Of a stretch of DNA of 33,366 bases, positions 1-7,462 are shown one piece after another (within the stretch, counting starts at the first letter, position 1; the number at the start of each line of letters is the position of its first letter). Made by a program: the position numbers and the translations under genes. The notes beneath the pieces were generated by a model. It was not told the origin of the DNA and did no database searches. It was given only the letters and a program-made list of their open reading frames with translations. This stretch comes from Candidatus Baltobacteraceae bacterium (lineage in GTDB: Bacteria; Vulcanimicrobiota; Vulcanimicrobiia; Vulcanimicrobiales; Vulcanimicrobiaceae), in the NCBI GenBank assembly GCA_036559195.1, contig DATBTN010000055.1, forward strand, positions 1 to 33,366, given 5' to 3'.

Positions 1-34
1 AAAAAAAAGACGCCCGCGAAGCGGACGATTTTTT
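1..34. terminator. Bidirectional rho-independent terminator
   Basis: A 7-bp GC-rich stem (11-17 with 21-27, loop GAA, one G-T wobble) is flanked by an A-run at 1-8 and a T-run at 29-34. It can therefore terminate transcripts from either side. On the minus strand it would end the tRNA-Leu transcript and possibly read-through from the permease genes. The T-run seen from the minus strand is cut by the window edge, so its full length is unknown. Confidence 0.75.
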
Positions 35-35
35 G

Positions 36-125
36 CGATTTGCGGGGCGAGGCCAAGGAGCCTAGGGGCGAAGCGGCCTAACGGCCGTGAGCCCCGTAGC
101 GACGCCGGCATCGCCCCGCAAATCG
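36..125. repeat. Nested inverted-repeat element (structured RNA or REP-like palindrome)
   Basis: A perfect 15-bp inverted repeat (36-50 against 111-125) encloses 60 bp. Inside lie a GGGGC/GCCCC pair and an innermost CGGCC-TAAC-GGCCG hairpin, so the whole 90 bp can fold as a long branched stem. It sits between the tRNA-Leu gene and the terminator on the minus strand, where it would form the 3' trailer of the tRNA transcript. No coding potential was recognised. It could be a repetitive extragenic palindrome, a tRNA-processing structure or a small structured RNA; the sequence alone does not decide. Confidence 0.6.
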
Positions 126-134
126 TGAAAAAAA

Positions 135-218
135 TGCGCAAGACTGGACTCGAACCAGCACGCCGTTGCCAGCGCTAGCACCTCAAGCTAGTGCGTCTAC
201 CAATTCCGCCACTCGCGC
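135..218 (-). tRNA. tRNA-Leu (anticodon GAG)
   Basis: Read on the minus strand, this folds as a class II tRNA. The acceptor stem GCGCGAG/CTTGCGC is complete with discriminator A. The D-loop region carries AATTGGTAGAC, and the anticodon stem CTAGC/GCTAG closes loop TTGAGGT with anticodon GAG at 182-184. A variable arm and a T-arm containing GGTTCGAGTCC follow. It decodes CUC and CUU leucine codons. The CCA end is not encoded, because TTTT follows the discriminator. At 84 nt the size is right for tRNA-Leu. Confidence 0.95.
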
Positions 219-247
219 ACAGAGGTCACAAACACAGATACTATACT

Positions 248-1183
248 CTATCGCATGTTGGGGTCAAGTGCATCTCGCAGACCGTCGCCAATATAATTGA
301 TGGCGAGCACGGTTACGAGGATGCAGATGCCTGGAAAGACCGCCGCCCACCAGGCGGTCTGGAGATTGGCCTGGGCGTTGGCGAGCATATTGCCCCACGA
401 CGCGGTCGGCGGCTGGATCCCGAAGCCCAGATAGCTCAGGGTGGACTCCAGGATGATAACGTTGGCCACATCGAGCGTGGCCTGCACGATGATCGGCGCG
501 ACCGCGTTGGGCAGCAGGTGGCGCAGAATGATGCGCATGTCGCCGTTGCCGACCGCGCGAGCCGCTTCGGTGTACTCGCGTTCGCGAAGCGAGAGGAACG
601 ACGCGCGCACGAGGCGGGCGACGCCCGGCCACGAGAGAGCGCCGATGATGATGACGATCACCCCGAACCCGAGCGATGCCTTACTCGAACTCGCGGCGAC
701 GATCGCCGTGAGCACCAACAGCAGCGGCAGGAGCGGAATCGAGAGAAAGACGTCGGTGATTCGCATGACCACGTAGTCGATCCAGCCGCCGTAGTAGCCC
801 GCGACCGCACCGAGCAGGGTGCCGATCACGATCTCCATGATGACCGCAAAAACGCCGACCGTCAGGGAGATGCGCGCGCCGTAAAAGAGGCGGGCGAGCA
901 GGTCGCGCCCGACTTCGTCGGTGCCGAGCGCGTGGTGGGCGCACTGCGCGTGATCCTGGAAACAAGGCGGCAACGGCGTGCCCTGCCAGGCGCTGTCGAT
1001 AAAGTTCGGATCGAACGGCGAAAGCTGCCGCGCGAACACGGCCGCCAAAATCATGATCAGCAAAACGACCGAACCCGCCATCGCCAATTTGTGCCGGCGG
1101 AAGCGTTTCCAAACGGTGTTTTTACTAAGTTCGAACTCTTCTTCAACGACCAGAGGCTGGTTGATCGGGGTGCTCAAAGCCAT
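248..1183 (-). CDS. ABC transporter permease, DppC/OppC family
   Basis: A 311-residue inner-membrane permease of the dipeptide/oligopeptide/nickel importer class. The N-terminus is cytoplasmic (residues 1-30), followed by the family-typical first helix and a periplasmic segment with SPFDPN and LGTDEVGRDLLAR. The EAA loop (EAARAVGNGD) that contacts the ATPase is present, and the C-terminus DALDPNMR is typical of DppC/OppC. The start is preceded by AGAGGT at good spacing. It lies 12 bp after dppB and would form the permease heterodimer with it. No substrate-binding protein or ATPase subunit is nearby, so the substrate (peptide, nickel or other) cannot be assigned. Confidence 0.92.
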   Translation of the reverse strand: MALSTPINQPLVVEEEFELSKNTVWKRFRRHKLAMAGSVVLLIMILAAVFARQLSPFDPNFIDSAWQGTPLPPCFQDHAQCAHHALGTDEVGRDLLARLFYGARISLTVGVFAVIMEIVIGTLLGAVAGYYGGWIDYVVMRITDVFLSIPLLPLLLVLTAIVAASSSKASLGFGVIVIIIGALSWPGVARLVRASFLSLREREYTEAARAVGNGDMRIILRHLLPNAVAPIIVQATLDVANVIILESTLSYLGFGIQPPTASWGNMLANAQANLQTAWWAAVFPGICILVTVLAINYIGDGLRDALDPNMR

Positions 1184-1195
1184 GGGTGCAGACCT

Positions 1196-2170
1196 CTAAT
1201 CGTACTTGACGCGCGGATCGAGCCACGCGTACGCAACGTCGGCAAATAGATTGAACATGACGACCAAGAAGGCGTTAAAGATGAGATACCCCATCAATAG
1301 CGCGATGTCGCTCTGTCCAAGGCCGTTGTAAAAAAGCCGCCCCATGCCCGGCCACGCGAAGATCGTCTCGGTGACGATCGCGCCGCCGAACAGCCCCGGC
1401 AGCGAGAGCGCGGTGACGGTGACCAGCGGAATGAGCGCGTTCTTCAATCCATGCTTGAAGATCACCGTGCGCCGGTCGAGCCCTTTGGCCGACGCCGTGC
1501 GCATGTAGTCGGTCTTCGTTACTTCGAGCATCGACGAGCGCATGAAGCGGCTGTAGAGCGCGACGAACAAGAGCGAGAGCACGATCGCCGGCAAGATCAA
1601 ATGTGAGGCTCGATCGGCGAGATTGAACTGATCCATACTGGAGATACCGGCAGACGGCAATTGAATCGCATAGCCGAATCCGAGTGGAATCCCGTGTACC
1701 GCAAACGCGAGCTGCATCATGAGTGCGAACCAGAAGACCGGCATCGACTGGCCGAAGAATGCGAACGTCGTGATGAAGTAGTCCCACGCCGAGTACGGAC
1801 GCACGGCGGAAAAGAGTCCGGCTCCGACGCCGATGACGAACGAGATCACAAACGAGGTGGTCATCAGTTCCAGCGTCGCGGGCAAGCGATCGAGGATCGC
1901 CTGCAGCACCGGTTCGGAGTTGCTGGTCGAATACCCGAAATCGCCCGTGACCACGTGCCCCAGCCACACGATATAGCGGTACCAGATCGGTTTATCCAGC
2001 CCGAGGTTATGTTTGAGGCGCGCGATGTCGGCCGGGGTGATGTGGGGGTTCTGGAGGTACGGCGCGAGCGGACCGCCCGGCGCGTTGTTCAAGATGATAT
2101 ACAGGATCAGCGAGATCAGAATCAGCAGCGGTATAGACTGAAGCGTCCGCCGGACAATGTAGTTTAGCAA
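1196..2170 (-). CDS. ABC transporter permease, DppB/OppB family
   Basis: A 324-residue permease that pairs with the downstream DppC-type protein. The N-terminus MLNYIVRRTLQSIPLL is the classic DppB/OppB opening. Further family marks are the LGLDKPIWYRY segment, the EAA loop with TASAKGLDRR, the periplasmic-side GGAIVTETIF motif, and the C-terminal LADVAYAWLDPRV. The start codon is TTG. It has no Shine-Dalgarno of its own but lies 3 nt after the stop of a 12-codon ORF that does have one, so translation may be coupled. The cognate ATPase and binding protein are not in the window. Confidence 0.92.
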   Translation of the reverse strand: MLNYIVRRTLQSIPLLILISLILYIILNNAPGGPLAPYLQNPHITPADIARLKHNLGLDKPIWYRYIVWLGHVVTGDFGYSTSNSEPVLQAILDRLPATLELMTTSFVISFVIGVGAGLFSAVRPYSAWDYFITTFAFFGQSMPVFWFALMMQLAFAVHGIPLGFGYAIQLPSAGISSMDQFNLADRASHLILPAIVLSLLFVALYSRFMRSSMLEVTKTDYMRTASAKGLDRRTVIFKHGLKNALIPLVTVTALSLPGLFGGAIVTETIFAWPGMGRLFYNGLGQSDIALLMGYLIFNAFLVVMFNLFADVAYAWLDPRVKYD

Positions 2171-2173
2171 GTT

Positions 2174-2209
2174 TTAGAGGCGCTCCGGCCCGGATTGAAC
2201 TGCTGACAT
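2174..2209 (-). CDS. Possible 11-residue leader peptide upstream of dppB
   Basis: An ATG at 2209 is preceded by AGGAG at 4 nt spacing and opens a 12-codon ORF (MSAVQSGPERL, then TAA). The TTG start of dppB follows after only 3 nt in the same frame. Either this is a leader whose translation delivers ribosomes to the weak TTG start, or the TAA is a recent nonsense change in an older N-terminal extension. The short length makes chance occurrence possible, but the ribosome-binding site is better than anything directly in front of dppB. Confidence 0.35.
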   Translation of the reverse strand: MSAVQSGPERL

Positions 2210-2284
2210 GAATCTCCTAGTGATCGACCCGGACGAACCGCGCTAGTTTGGGTACGGTTTGCCCTTCCCCTTTTATGAACGCGG

Positions 2285-3109
2285 CTATGCAGCGGCCAGA
2301 CGGCGCAGGCCCAGCAGGTCGCGAGCTTGGTCGGGCGTGGCGACCGGGCGGCCGAGTTCGCCCGCGATTCGAACGACGCGTGCGACCAGCTCGTCGTTGG
2401 TAGCAAGGCGACCCTTCGAGTAGTAGATGTTATCCTCAAGGCCGACGCGCACGTGGCCGCCCATCGCGATCGCGACCATCGCCATCGGCAATTGCTGGCG
2501 CCCGATCCCGGCGACCGACCAACTGCATCCCGGCGGCAGATAACCGACCAAGTCGCAGAGGTTCTCAACGGTTGCGTCCAGCCCGCCCGGCACGCCGAGT
2601 ACGAGATCGACGTGCTGGGGGAATTCGAGCAGCCCTTCCTTCTCCAAGCGGCGGGCGTTGGTAAGGTGACCTTTATCGAAAATCTCGAGTTCGGGCTTCA
2701 CACCGAACTCGTGCATCTTCGCCAGGATTCCGCGCATGATCGGAAAGCTGTTCTCGAACACCTCGTCCCCGAAGTTGACCGTTCCGCAGGTCAGTGTGGC
2801 CATCTCGGGACGCAACTGCAAAACGCTCGCGCGTTCGAGCGGCGTCATGCCGATCGCACCGCCGGTCGAGAACTGCACGATGAGGTCGCTGCTCGCCCGG
2901 ATCGCTTCGTACGCCGCTTTGAAGCGGTCCACGTCGTGCGTGTTGGCGCCGTCGTCGGTGCGGCAATGAACGTGCACGATCGACGCGCCGGCCGCGCGAC
3001 AGGCACCGGCAACGTCGCCGAGCGCGCTCGGCGTAACCGCCAGGTGCGGCGTTTGCTCGGGCGTGAGTTCTGCGCCCACGGGGGCCACGGTAACGATCAG
3101 GGGATCCAT
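2285..3109 (-). CDS. kce: Beta-keto acid cleavage enzyme, probable 3-keto-5-aminohexanoate cleavage enzyme
   Basis: A 274-residue TIM-barrel protein of the BKACE (DUF849) family. In lysine fermentation, Kce condenses 3-keto-5-aminohexanoate with acetyl-CoA to give acetoacetate and 3-aminobutyryl-CoA. Residues aligning with the known Kce active site are visible: Glu14, the zinc ligands His46 and His48 (HVH), Arg221, zinc ligand Glu225 and Asp226 (RVGLEDN). The length is normal for the family. BKACE members act on several beta-keto acids, so the substrate call rests on the neighbours: kamC ends 6 bp upstream, and kamB precedes that. The first downstream gene (dppB) lies 114 bp away and may be a separate unit. 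Alternative: another BKACE specificity. Confidence 0.75.
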   Translation of the reverse strand: MDPLIVTVAPVGAELTPEQTPHLAVTPSALGDVAGACRAAGASIVHVHCRTDDGANTHDVDRFKAAYEAIRASSDLIVQFSTGGAIGMTPLERASVLQLRPEMATLTCGTVNFGDEVFENSFPIMRGILAKMHEFGVKPELEIFDKGHLTNARRLEKEGLLEFPQHVDLVLGVPGGLDATVENLCDLVGYLPPGCSWSVAGIGRQQLPMAMVAIAMGGHVRVGLEDNIYYSKGRLATNDELVARVVRIAGELGRPVATPDQARDLLGLRRLAAA

Positions 3110-3115
3110 ACGAAG

Positions 3116-4726
3116 CTACCCTTCGCCGTCGAGGGCCCGGCGCGCTTCTGCGATCAGGGCGGCATCGAGCCCGAGCAATTGCGCGAGGGCGATTGCGTCG
3201 GCCGGGCGTTGCCTCTCCCCCGTGACTTCGGCGATCGCGTACTCCATCGAGGCGGCGAGCGCCGCCAGCGCTTCGGCCAAGTCGCCGGACTGCGGCGCGA
3301 GCGGAATGTTTCGCAGACCGCGCACGGCGAAGTGCCGCGCGCCGCTCGCCTCGGCAATGCCCGCTAAATGCGTTGCGATAAACGCGACGCGTCCGCGCTC
3401 GCGCAGCGCGCGCACGAGCGCCACCAGCAGCGCCTTCCCCTCGTGCGGCGTCGTCGTGCGCGCGAACTCGTCGACCAGCAGCAGCATCCGCGGTGCCGGG
3501 CGCGCGAGCAGGTCGCGCAAACGCACCACCTCCTGCGCGAACGACGAAAGCAATCCACCGGCGGTTTCGTCGGTGCCGATTCCGAGCCACGCGATCTCGT
3601 CGAAGAGCCCGACGCGTGCGTCGCGGGCGGGAACCGGCAGGCCGAAGGCGACCAACAGCGCGATGAATCCGGTCGTGCGCAACGCCACGCTCTTGCCGCC
3701 CATGTTCGGCCCCGTCAGCACGGCGACGCCGTTGAGATCGAGCGCGATCGGCTCGTACGTGCGCCCCTCCCGTTCCAATTGCGCTGCCAGCGGCAAGAAG
3801 CGCGCGTCCGTGTAGGTGACGGCCGGTCGATCGACGATCTCGGGAGCGACGCATGCGAAGCGTTGCGCGAAGCGCACCTGCGCCATCGTGAGATCGAGGC
3901 TTCCCAAACGCTGCAGCAGTAGCTCGAACGTGCGGGCGTGCGCCCGAACGATCGCGCCGAGCTTGGTGCGCGCCGATTCTTCCGCCTCCGCGACGGCGAC
4001 ATCGGCGCGATCGCGCCCCTCGAGCGCGGAGAGCGCCGCTTCGTCGTGTTCAAGCTCGCAGAGCAGATAGGTCGGGGCTTCGCGAACGACGTGGATGCCT
4101 GCGGGGAGCGAGCCGTGCAGATCCGCGCGCATGAGAATGAATTCGCCAGCGGCGATCTCGTCGCGATTCAGACTCTTCGCGACGCGCGCGGCGAGACGTG
4201 CGCGCGCCGCATCGTACTGCGCCTGCGCGTCGTCCGCGGCGATTCGCGCCCGCGCGAGCGCCGGATCGTACGCGTCGGCGAGGTAAAAGCCGAACTTACC
4301 CCGCCGCCCGCGTTCGAGCGCCGCTGCGAGATCCGCAAGATCGTGCATCAGCGCGCGCAGGGTGCCATCCGGCTCGGCCAAGAGTCCGCCGATGCGCGCG
4401 GCCGCGTCGAGAACGCGCTGTACTTCTAAAAGATTCGCGTCGGCGAGCACGTCGCCCATCGCGGCGCGCGCGATCGCCGCGGCGGCGTCCGGAGCGGCGC
4501 GCAGCGCGTCGCGAATCGCGTCGACGCGCGATGGATCGAGCGTTTCCGCGAGGCGCGTGATTCGAGCGACCCGTTCGCGGGCTTTCGATTCTTGACCCGG
4601 CGAGAAAGGGATGAGTTCGTCGAACGCGCGCCGCCCGTATTCGCCGACCGGTTCGAGTTCCGCGCGCAGCCAATTCAGCGCGAGCGCGGCGCGCGTGCGA
4701 GCGTCGGCGAGCGCCTCGAAGTTCAC
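3116..4726 (-). CDS. kamC: MutS-like ATPase, probable lysine 5,6-aminomutase reactivase subunit KamC
   Basis: A 536-residue protein starting at a GTG that overlaps the kamB stop by 4 bp (GTGA). Only the lever/clamp-like helical region and the MutS-type ABC ATPase domain are present. There is no DNA-binding mismatch domain and no C-terminal Smr domain. Walker A GPNMGGKS is at 339-346, Walker B LLLVDEFAR at 414-422, and the switch ATHL follows at 451. Known KamC proteins are MutS-related ATPases that work with KamB to reactivate the B12- and PLP-dependent lysine 5,6-aminomutase. Position between kamB and kce supports this role over DNA repair. The open frame continues upstream of this GTG, but that part is a shadow of kamB. 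Confidence 0.78.
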   Translation of the reverse strand: MNFEALADARTRAALALNWLRAELEPVGEYGRRAFDELIPFSPGQESKARERVARITRLAETLDPSRVDAIRDALRAAPDAAAAIARAAMGDVLADANLLEVQRVLDAAARIGGLLAEPDGTLRALMHDLADLAAALERGRRGKFGFYLADAYDPALARARIAADDAQAQYDAARARLAARVAKSLNRDEIAAGEFILMRADLHGSLPAGIHVVREAPTYLLCELEHDEAALSALEGRDRADVAVAEAEESARTKLGAIVRAHARTFELLLQRLGSLDLTMAQVRFAQRFACVAPEIVDRPAVTYTDARFLPLAAQLEREGRTYEPIALDLNGVAVLTGPNMGGKSVALRTTGFIALLVAFGLPVPARDARVGLFDEIAWLGIGTDETAGGLLSSFAQEVVRLRDLLARPAPRMLLLVDEFARTTTPHEGKALLVALVRALRERGRVAFIATHLAGIAEASGARHFAVRGLRNIPLAPQSGDLAEALAALAASMEYAIAEVTGERQRPADAIALAQLLGLDAALIAEARRALDGEG

Positions 4727-5616
4727 GCCGCCACCGCGCTTGCGTACACGTCGAACGTTGGTAACCCCGTGGCGCCTGCAACCGCGCGCGCGAAGGTGCG
4801 CGGTTCGAAGTAGCGCTCGCGGCCGATCGAAGCGACGGTCGCCGCCACGACGCGCAGCGGCTGCTCGCACCGCACGGTCAACCGATCGATCAAACCGAGA
4901 AAGGCCTTCCCGCTCACGGCGATCTGCGTGGGATGACGCACGACGATCTGGCGCGACTCGCCTTGCGCGAGCAGTCGCGCGGCGTGGCCGGGCGTGAGCG
5001 CACCATCGACGAGCAGAAACGGCGCCGTGGGATCGTAGGCCGGTACGCGTAAGCGGCCGACGAGCGCGCGCACGTCGTCGATCGCATCGTCCATCGTCGT
5101 CGCGCCGCTCGCGCCGGTCGCTACGACGATCGCGTCGTCGCCTCCGGCAAGCGCTGCGACCCGGTCGATCGCGCCGTCGACGATCGTCTGCTCGCATCCG
5201 AGTTCGCGCAGCCGCTCGACGCAAACGCGGATTCCGCGCGCGCTGGGCGGTCCGGCAATCTCGAAGTAGCCGGCGCGCGCGACTTGCGCGTAGACGAGCG
5301 TCCCGGCGGCGGTACGCAGGTCGGAGAGTTCGAGCACGATACTCGCCGGGTGACGTGGCAGCGTTTCGCGCGCGGTCGCGAGGATCGCGCCGGGGCGCAG
5401 AAAGAGCCGCGGCTTCGCGGAAGAATCGGCCACGTCGAACGCTTCGCCGTCGCGTCCGATCGACGTGACGCCGTAGGCGATATCGCGCGCACTCGCAGAC
5501 TCCAGAATCGCTCGGACCGTAACGGTCTTGCCGACGTTCTTGCCGGTACCCACGACGAAGAGCGAACGCACGCCGCCGGCCCTCGCGAGATCGAGCAGCG
5601 CCGCACCCGCGTTCAT
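4723..5616 (-). CDS. kamB: P-loop protein, probable lysine 5,6-aminomutase reactivase subunit KamB
   Basis: A 297-residue protein with an N-terminal P-loop, GTGKNVGKT, at residues 23-31, and a central IVDGAIDR motif. No other domain family was recognised. The composition is rich in Ala and Arg with no signal peptide or membrane segment, so it should be cytoplasmic. The 4-bp overlaps with mntP upstream and the MutS-like gene downstream indicate translational coupling. The pair of a small P-loop protein followed by a MutS-like ATPase next to Kce matches the kamB-kamC arrangement of lysine-fermenting bacteria. The assignment rests on that context plus P-loop architecture; catalytic details cannot be read from the sequence. 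Confidence 0.7.
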   Translation of the reverse strand: MNAGAALLDLARAGGVRSLFVVGTGKNVGKTVTVRAILESASARDIAYGVTSIGRDGEAFDVADSSAKPRLFLRPGAILATARETLPRHPASIVLELSDLRTAAGTLVYAQVARAGYFEIAGPPSARGIRVCVERLRELGCEQTIVDGAIDRVAALAGGDDAIVVATGASGATTMDDAIDDVRALVGRLRVPAYDPTAPFLLVDGALTPGHAARLLAQGESRQIVVRHPTQIAVSGKAFLGLIDRLTVRCEQPLRVVAATVASIGRERYFEPRTFARAVAGATGLPTFDVYASAVAA

Positions 5617-6173
5617 CCGTGCCCGGCGAGCCGCAATGCGATGAAAGCGACGCCCGTTAAAGCCAGGACGATTCCGGCCCAGAGTTCGGCGCCTTCTTCG
5701 GCGCGTTTGCCCAATCGCCGTCCCAGCATCAACCCCAGCCCCGTTGCGCTAACCGAAACGATGCCGATGATCGCGAGCGAGAGCACGACCGGAACGCCGA
5801 TGTACAGAATCGAAAACCCGATACCGAGCGAATCCAGACTGATCGAGAGCGATGCGACGAGCAATCCCCAGCCGCGCGAGAGGTCCAGGGGCGTGCGCTC
5901 CTCGAGGTTGCGCGTACTCTCGTAGATCATGTACGCACCTAAGCCGATGAGGGCCGCGAAGCCGATATATCCCGCGACGTCGCCCAAAAATCTGCCCGCG
6001 ACCGCGCCGAGTCCGGCGCCGATCACGTTCATCGCGATCTCGGCGCACGCAAACGCAATGCCGATGCGGATCTTGACGTTGCGCTCCACCCCGCGAATAC
6101 CAACGCCGACGCTCACGGCAAACACGTCGAGAGCCAGCGATAGGGCGACCGCCAGAATTTTGAGCAGGGGCAT
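5613..6173 (-). CDS. mntP: MntP/YtaF-family membrane protein, putative Mn2+ efflux pump
   Basis: A 186-residue polytopic membrane protein with about six hydrophobic segments arranged as two similar halves. Each half carries the family's acidic motif in a membrane helix: ALDVFAVS near residues 15-21 and SLDSLGIGFS near 115. MntP proteins export manganese; the related YtaF branch has no proven function. The length is normal. It starts 16 bp after the receiver gene and overlaps kamB by 4 bp (ATGA). Why an ion exporter sits in a presumed amino-acid degradation operon is not evident. Family membership is firm, substrate less so. Confidence 0.82.
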   Translation of the reverse strand: MPLLKILAVALSLALDVFAVSVGVGIRGVERNVKIRIGIAFACAEIAMNVIGAGLGAVAGRFLGDVAGYIGFAALIGLGAYMIYESTRNLEERTPLDLSRGWGLLVASLSISLDSLGIGFSILYIGVPVVLSLAIIGIVSVSATGLGLMLGRRLGKRAEEGAELWAGIVLALTGVAFIALRLAGHG

Positions 6174-6189
6174 CGACCCACTCTGCGAG

Positions 6190-6603
6190 CTAGGTGAGAG
6201 GCTTCCCTTGTGCGGCCGGCATCGCTGCCGCCAGCAAACCGTTCACCGCGGCACGCAATTGCGAGATGGTAAACGGTTTATTGAGAAACATGTTCGCGCC
6301 CGCCGATTTGGCGCGCCCGTCCATCGCGTAATTCGTATGCCCGCTGATCATGAGAATCGGGAGGTTTTGCGTACGGTCGTCGGCGCGCAGCCGCTCGATC
6401 AAATCGATGCCGGAGATGCCCGGAAGCATGAAATCGCAAATGATGATGTCGAACGGAGCCTCGTGACCGAGCGCGACGAGCGCACTCTCGGCGTCGTTGC
6501 GGATCACGATCTCGTAAGGGCCCCTCTTCAGTACCGTGTCGATCAGCGTGCAGATGGCAGGATCGTCGTCCGCAATCAGTACCCGCCACGTGCGTTGTGT
6601 CAT
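6190..6603 (-). CDS. Single-domain response regulator (CheY-like receiver)
   Basis: A 137-residue receiver domain without an output domain. It has the acidic pair Asp12/Asp13, phosphoacceptor Asp57 (IIICDFMLPG), Ser87 (MISGHT) and Lys109 (NKPF). ATG at 6603 was chosen because it begins directly at the first receiver strand. A longer in-frame start at 6678 would add 25 residues with no family match and would overlap the divergent gene further. The partner kinase is not in the window. It is the first gene of the leftward mntP-kamB-kamC-kce unit. Confidence 0.88.
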   Translation of the reverse strand: MTQRTWRVLIADDDPAICTLIDTVLKRGPYEIVIRNDAESALVALGHEAPFDIIICDFMLPGISGIDLIERLRADDRTQNLPILMISGHTNYAMDGRAKSAGANMFLNKPFTISQLRAAVNGLLAAAMPAAQGKPLT

Positions 6604-7451
6604 CCTCGTGGCCGCATTCCGCCCCGGTCGAGCCCCTGCCTCGTGGTTCCTCCGGTAGTTTGGTAAAGGTTTTGTCACATAATCGGTTACGCACGGGCTC
6701 GATTTTTTTGCTGCCGACCGTGCTCCTGCTCTCGGTCATGCTCGGGCCCGTGCTCGTGATGCTGGCGAGCGTCCCTCCCGCCGACGTCGTCCGTGCGTTT
6801 TCCGCGCCCACGGCGCGCGATGCGCTGCAGACCTCGCTCGCGGCTTCGATCCTCGCGATTCTCGTCGCGTCGCTGCTCGGCGTCCCGGCCGGCTACGCAC
6901 TCGCGCATAGCGGCGCACGCCTTCGCGGAGCCGCCCTCTTCGCGCTCGCGCTGCCGCTCGCGTTTCCGCCGGTCGCTTCCGGCATCATCCTCTTGCAGAG
7001 TATCGGAACCCGAGCGCCGCTGGGCGCGTGGCTCGCCGCGCACGGCATCGTCTTCGTGGATTCGCTGTGGGGCGTCGCCCTAGCGGAACTTTTCGTTGCG
7101 GGCTCGTTCGTCGCGATCACCGCGTGCGCCGCGTTCGCCGCCCTCGATCCCATCTACGAGGCTTCCGCGCGCACGCTCGGCGCCGGTCCGGTAACCGTCT
7201 TCGCGCGCATCGCCTTGCCGCTGGCCGCGCCCAACGTCCTGGCAGGCGTCTTGCTGGCATGGCTGCGCGCGATCGGCGAGTACGGAGCCACTTCCATCGT
7301 GGCGTACCATCCAACGTCGTTGCCCGTCGCGCTCTACGTCACGCTCTCGGCGCAAGGGATCGGGCCGGCGCTCGCACTCAGCTACGGGTTCGTCGTACTG
7401 GCGGTCATCGTGGTTGGCGTACAATGGGCGTTGCGCCACCGCGTCGTATAG
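6597..7451 (+). CDS. ABC transporter permease, ModB/CysW-like (molybdate/tungstate/sulfate class)
   Basis: A hydrophobic permease of up to 284 residues. The EAA loop (EASARTLGAG) and the later EYGATSIVAYHP segment are characteristic of oxyanion permeases of the ModB/WtpB/CysW group. The start is uncertain: ATG 6597 overlaps the divergent receiver gene, and the first ~22 residues look non-conserved. TTG codons at 6660 and 6672 are alternatives, none with a clear Shine-Dalgarno. No ModA-type binding protein or ModC-type ATPase adjoins it, so substrate and complex are unknown. It is followed within 12 bp by proline dehydrogenase and may be co-transcribed with it. Confidence 0.8.
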   Translation: MSSSWPHSAPVEPLPRGSSGSLVKVLSHNRLRTGSIFLLPTVLLLSVMLGPVLVMLASVPPADVVRAFSAPTARDALQTSLAASILAILVASLLGVPAGYALAHSGARLRGAALFALALPLAFPPVASGIILLQSIGTRAPLGAWLAAHGIVFVDSLWGVALAELFVAGSFVAITACAAFAALDPIYEASARTLGAGPVTVFARIALPLAAPNVLAGVLLAWLRAIGEYGATSIVAYHPTSLPVALYVTLSAQGIGPALALSYGFVVLAVIVVGVQWALRHRVV

Positions 7452-7462
7452 CCCGTACTCGT

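Noticed and set aside
191-1249. Long plus-strand open frame of 352 codons opposite the dppC gene
   Set aside because: Its product is Arg/Asp-rich with no family match, and the opposite strand carries a clear DppC permease with a ribosome-binding site. It is a GC-rich shadow, as are the long frames opposite kce, kamC, rlmN and ppdK.
3116-4726. Mismatch-repair MutS or MutS2
   Set aside because: The protein lacks the mismatch-binding and Smr domains, and its context is metabolic (kamB, kce).
4727-5224. Upstream extension of the MutS-like frame
   Set aside because: The extra 166 residues are low-complexity Arg/Ala sequence that lies entirely over kamB. The GTG overlapping the kamB stop gives a normal-looking N-terminus.
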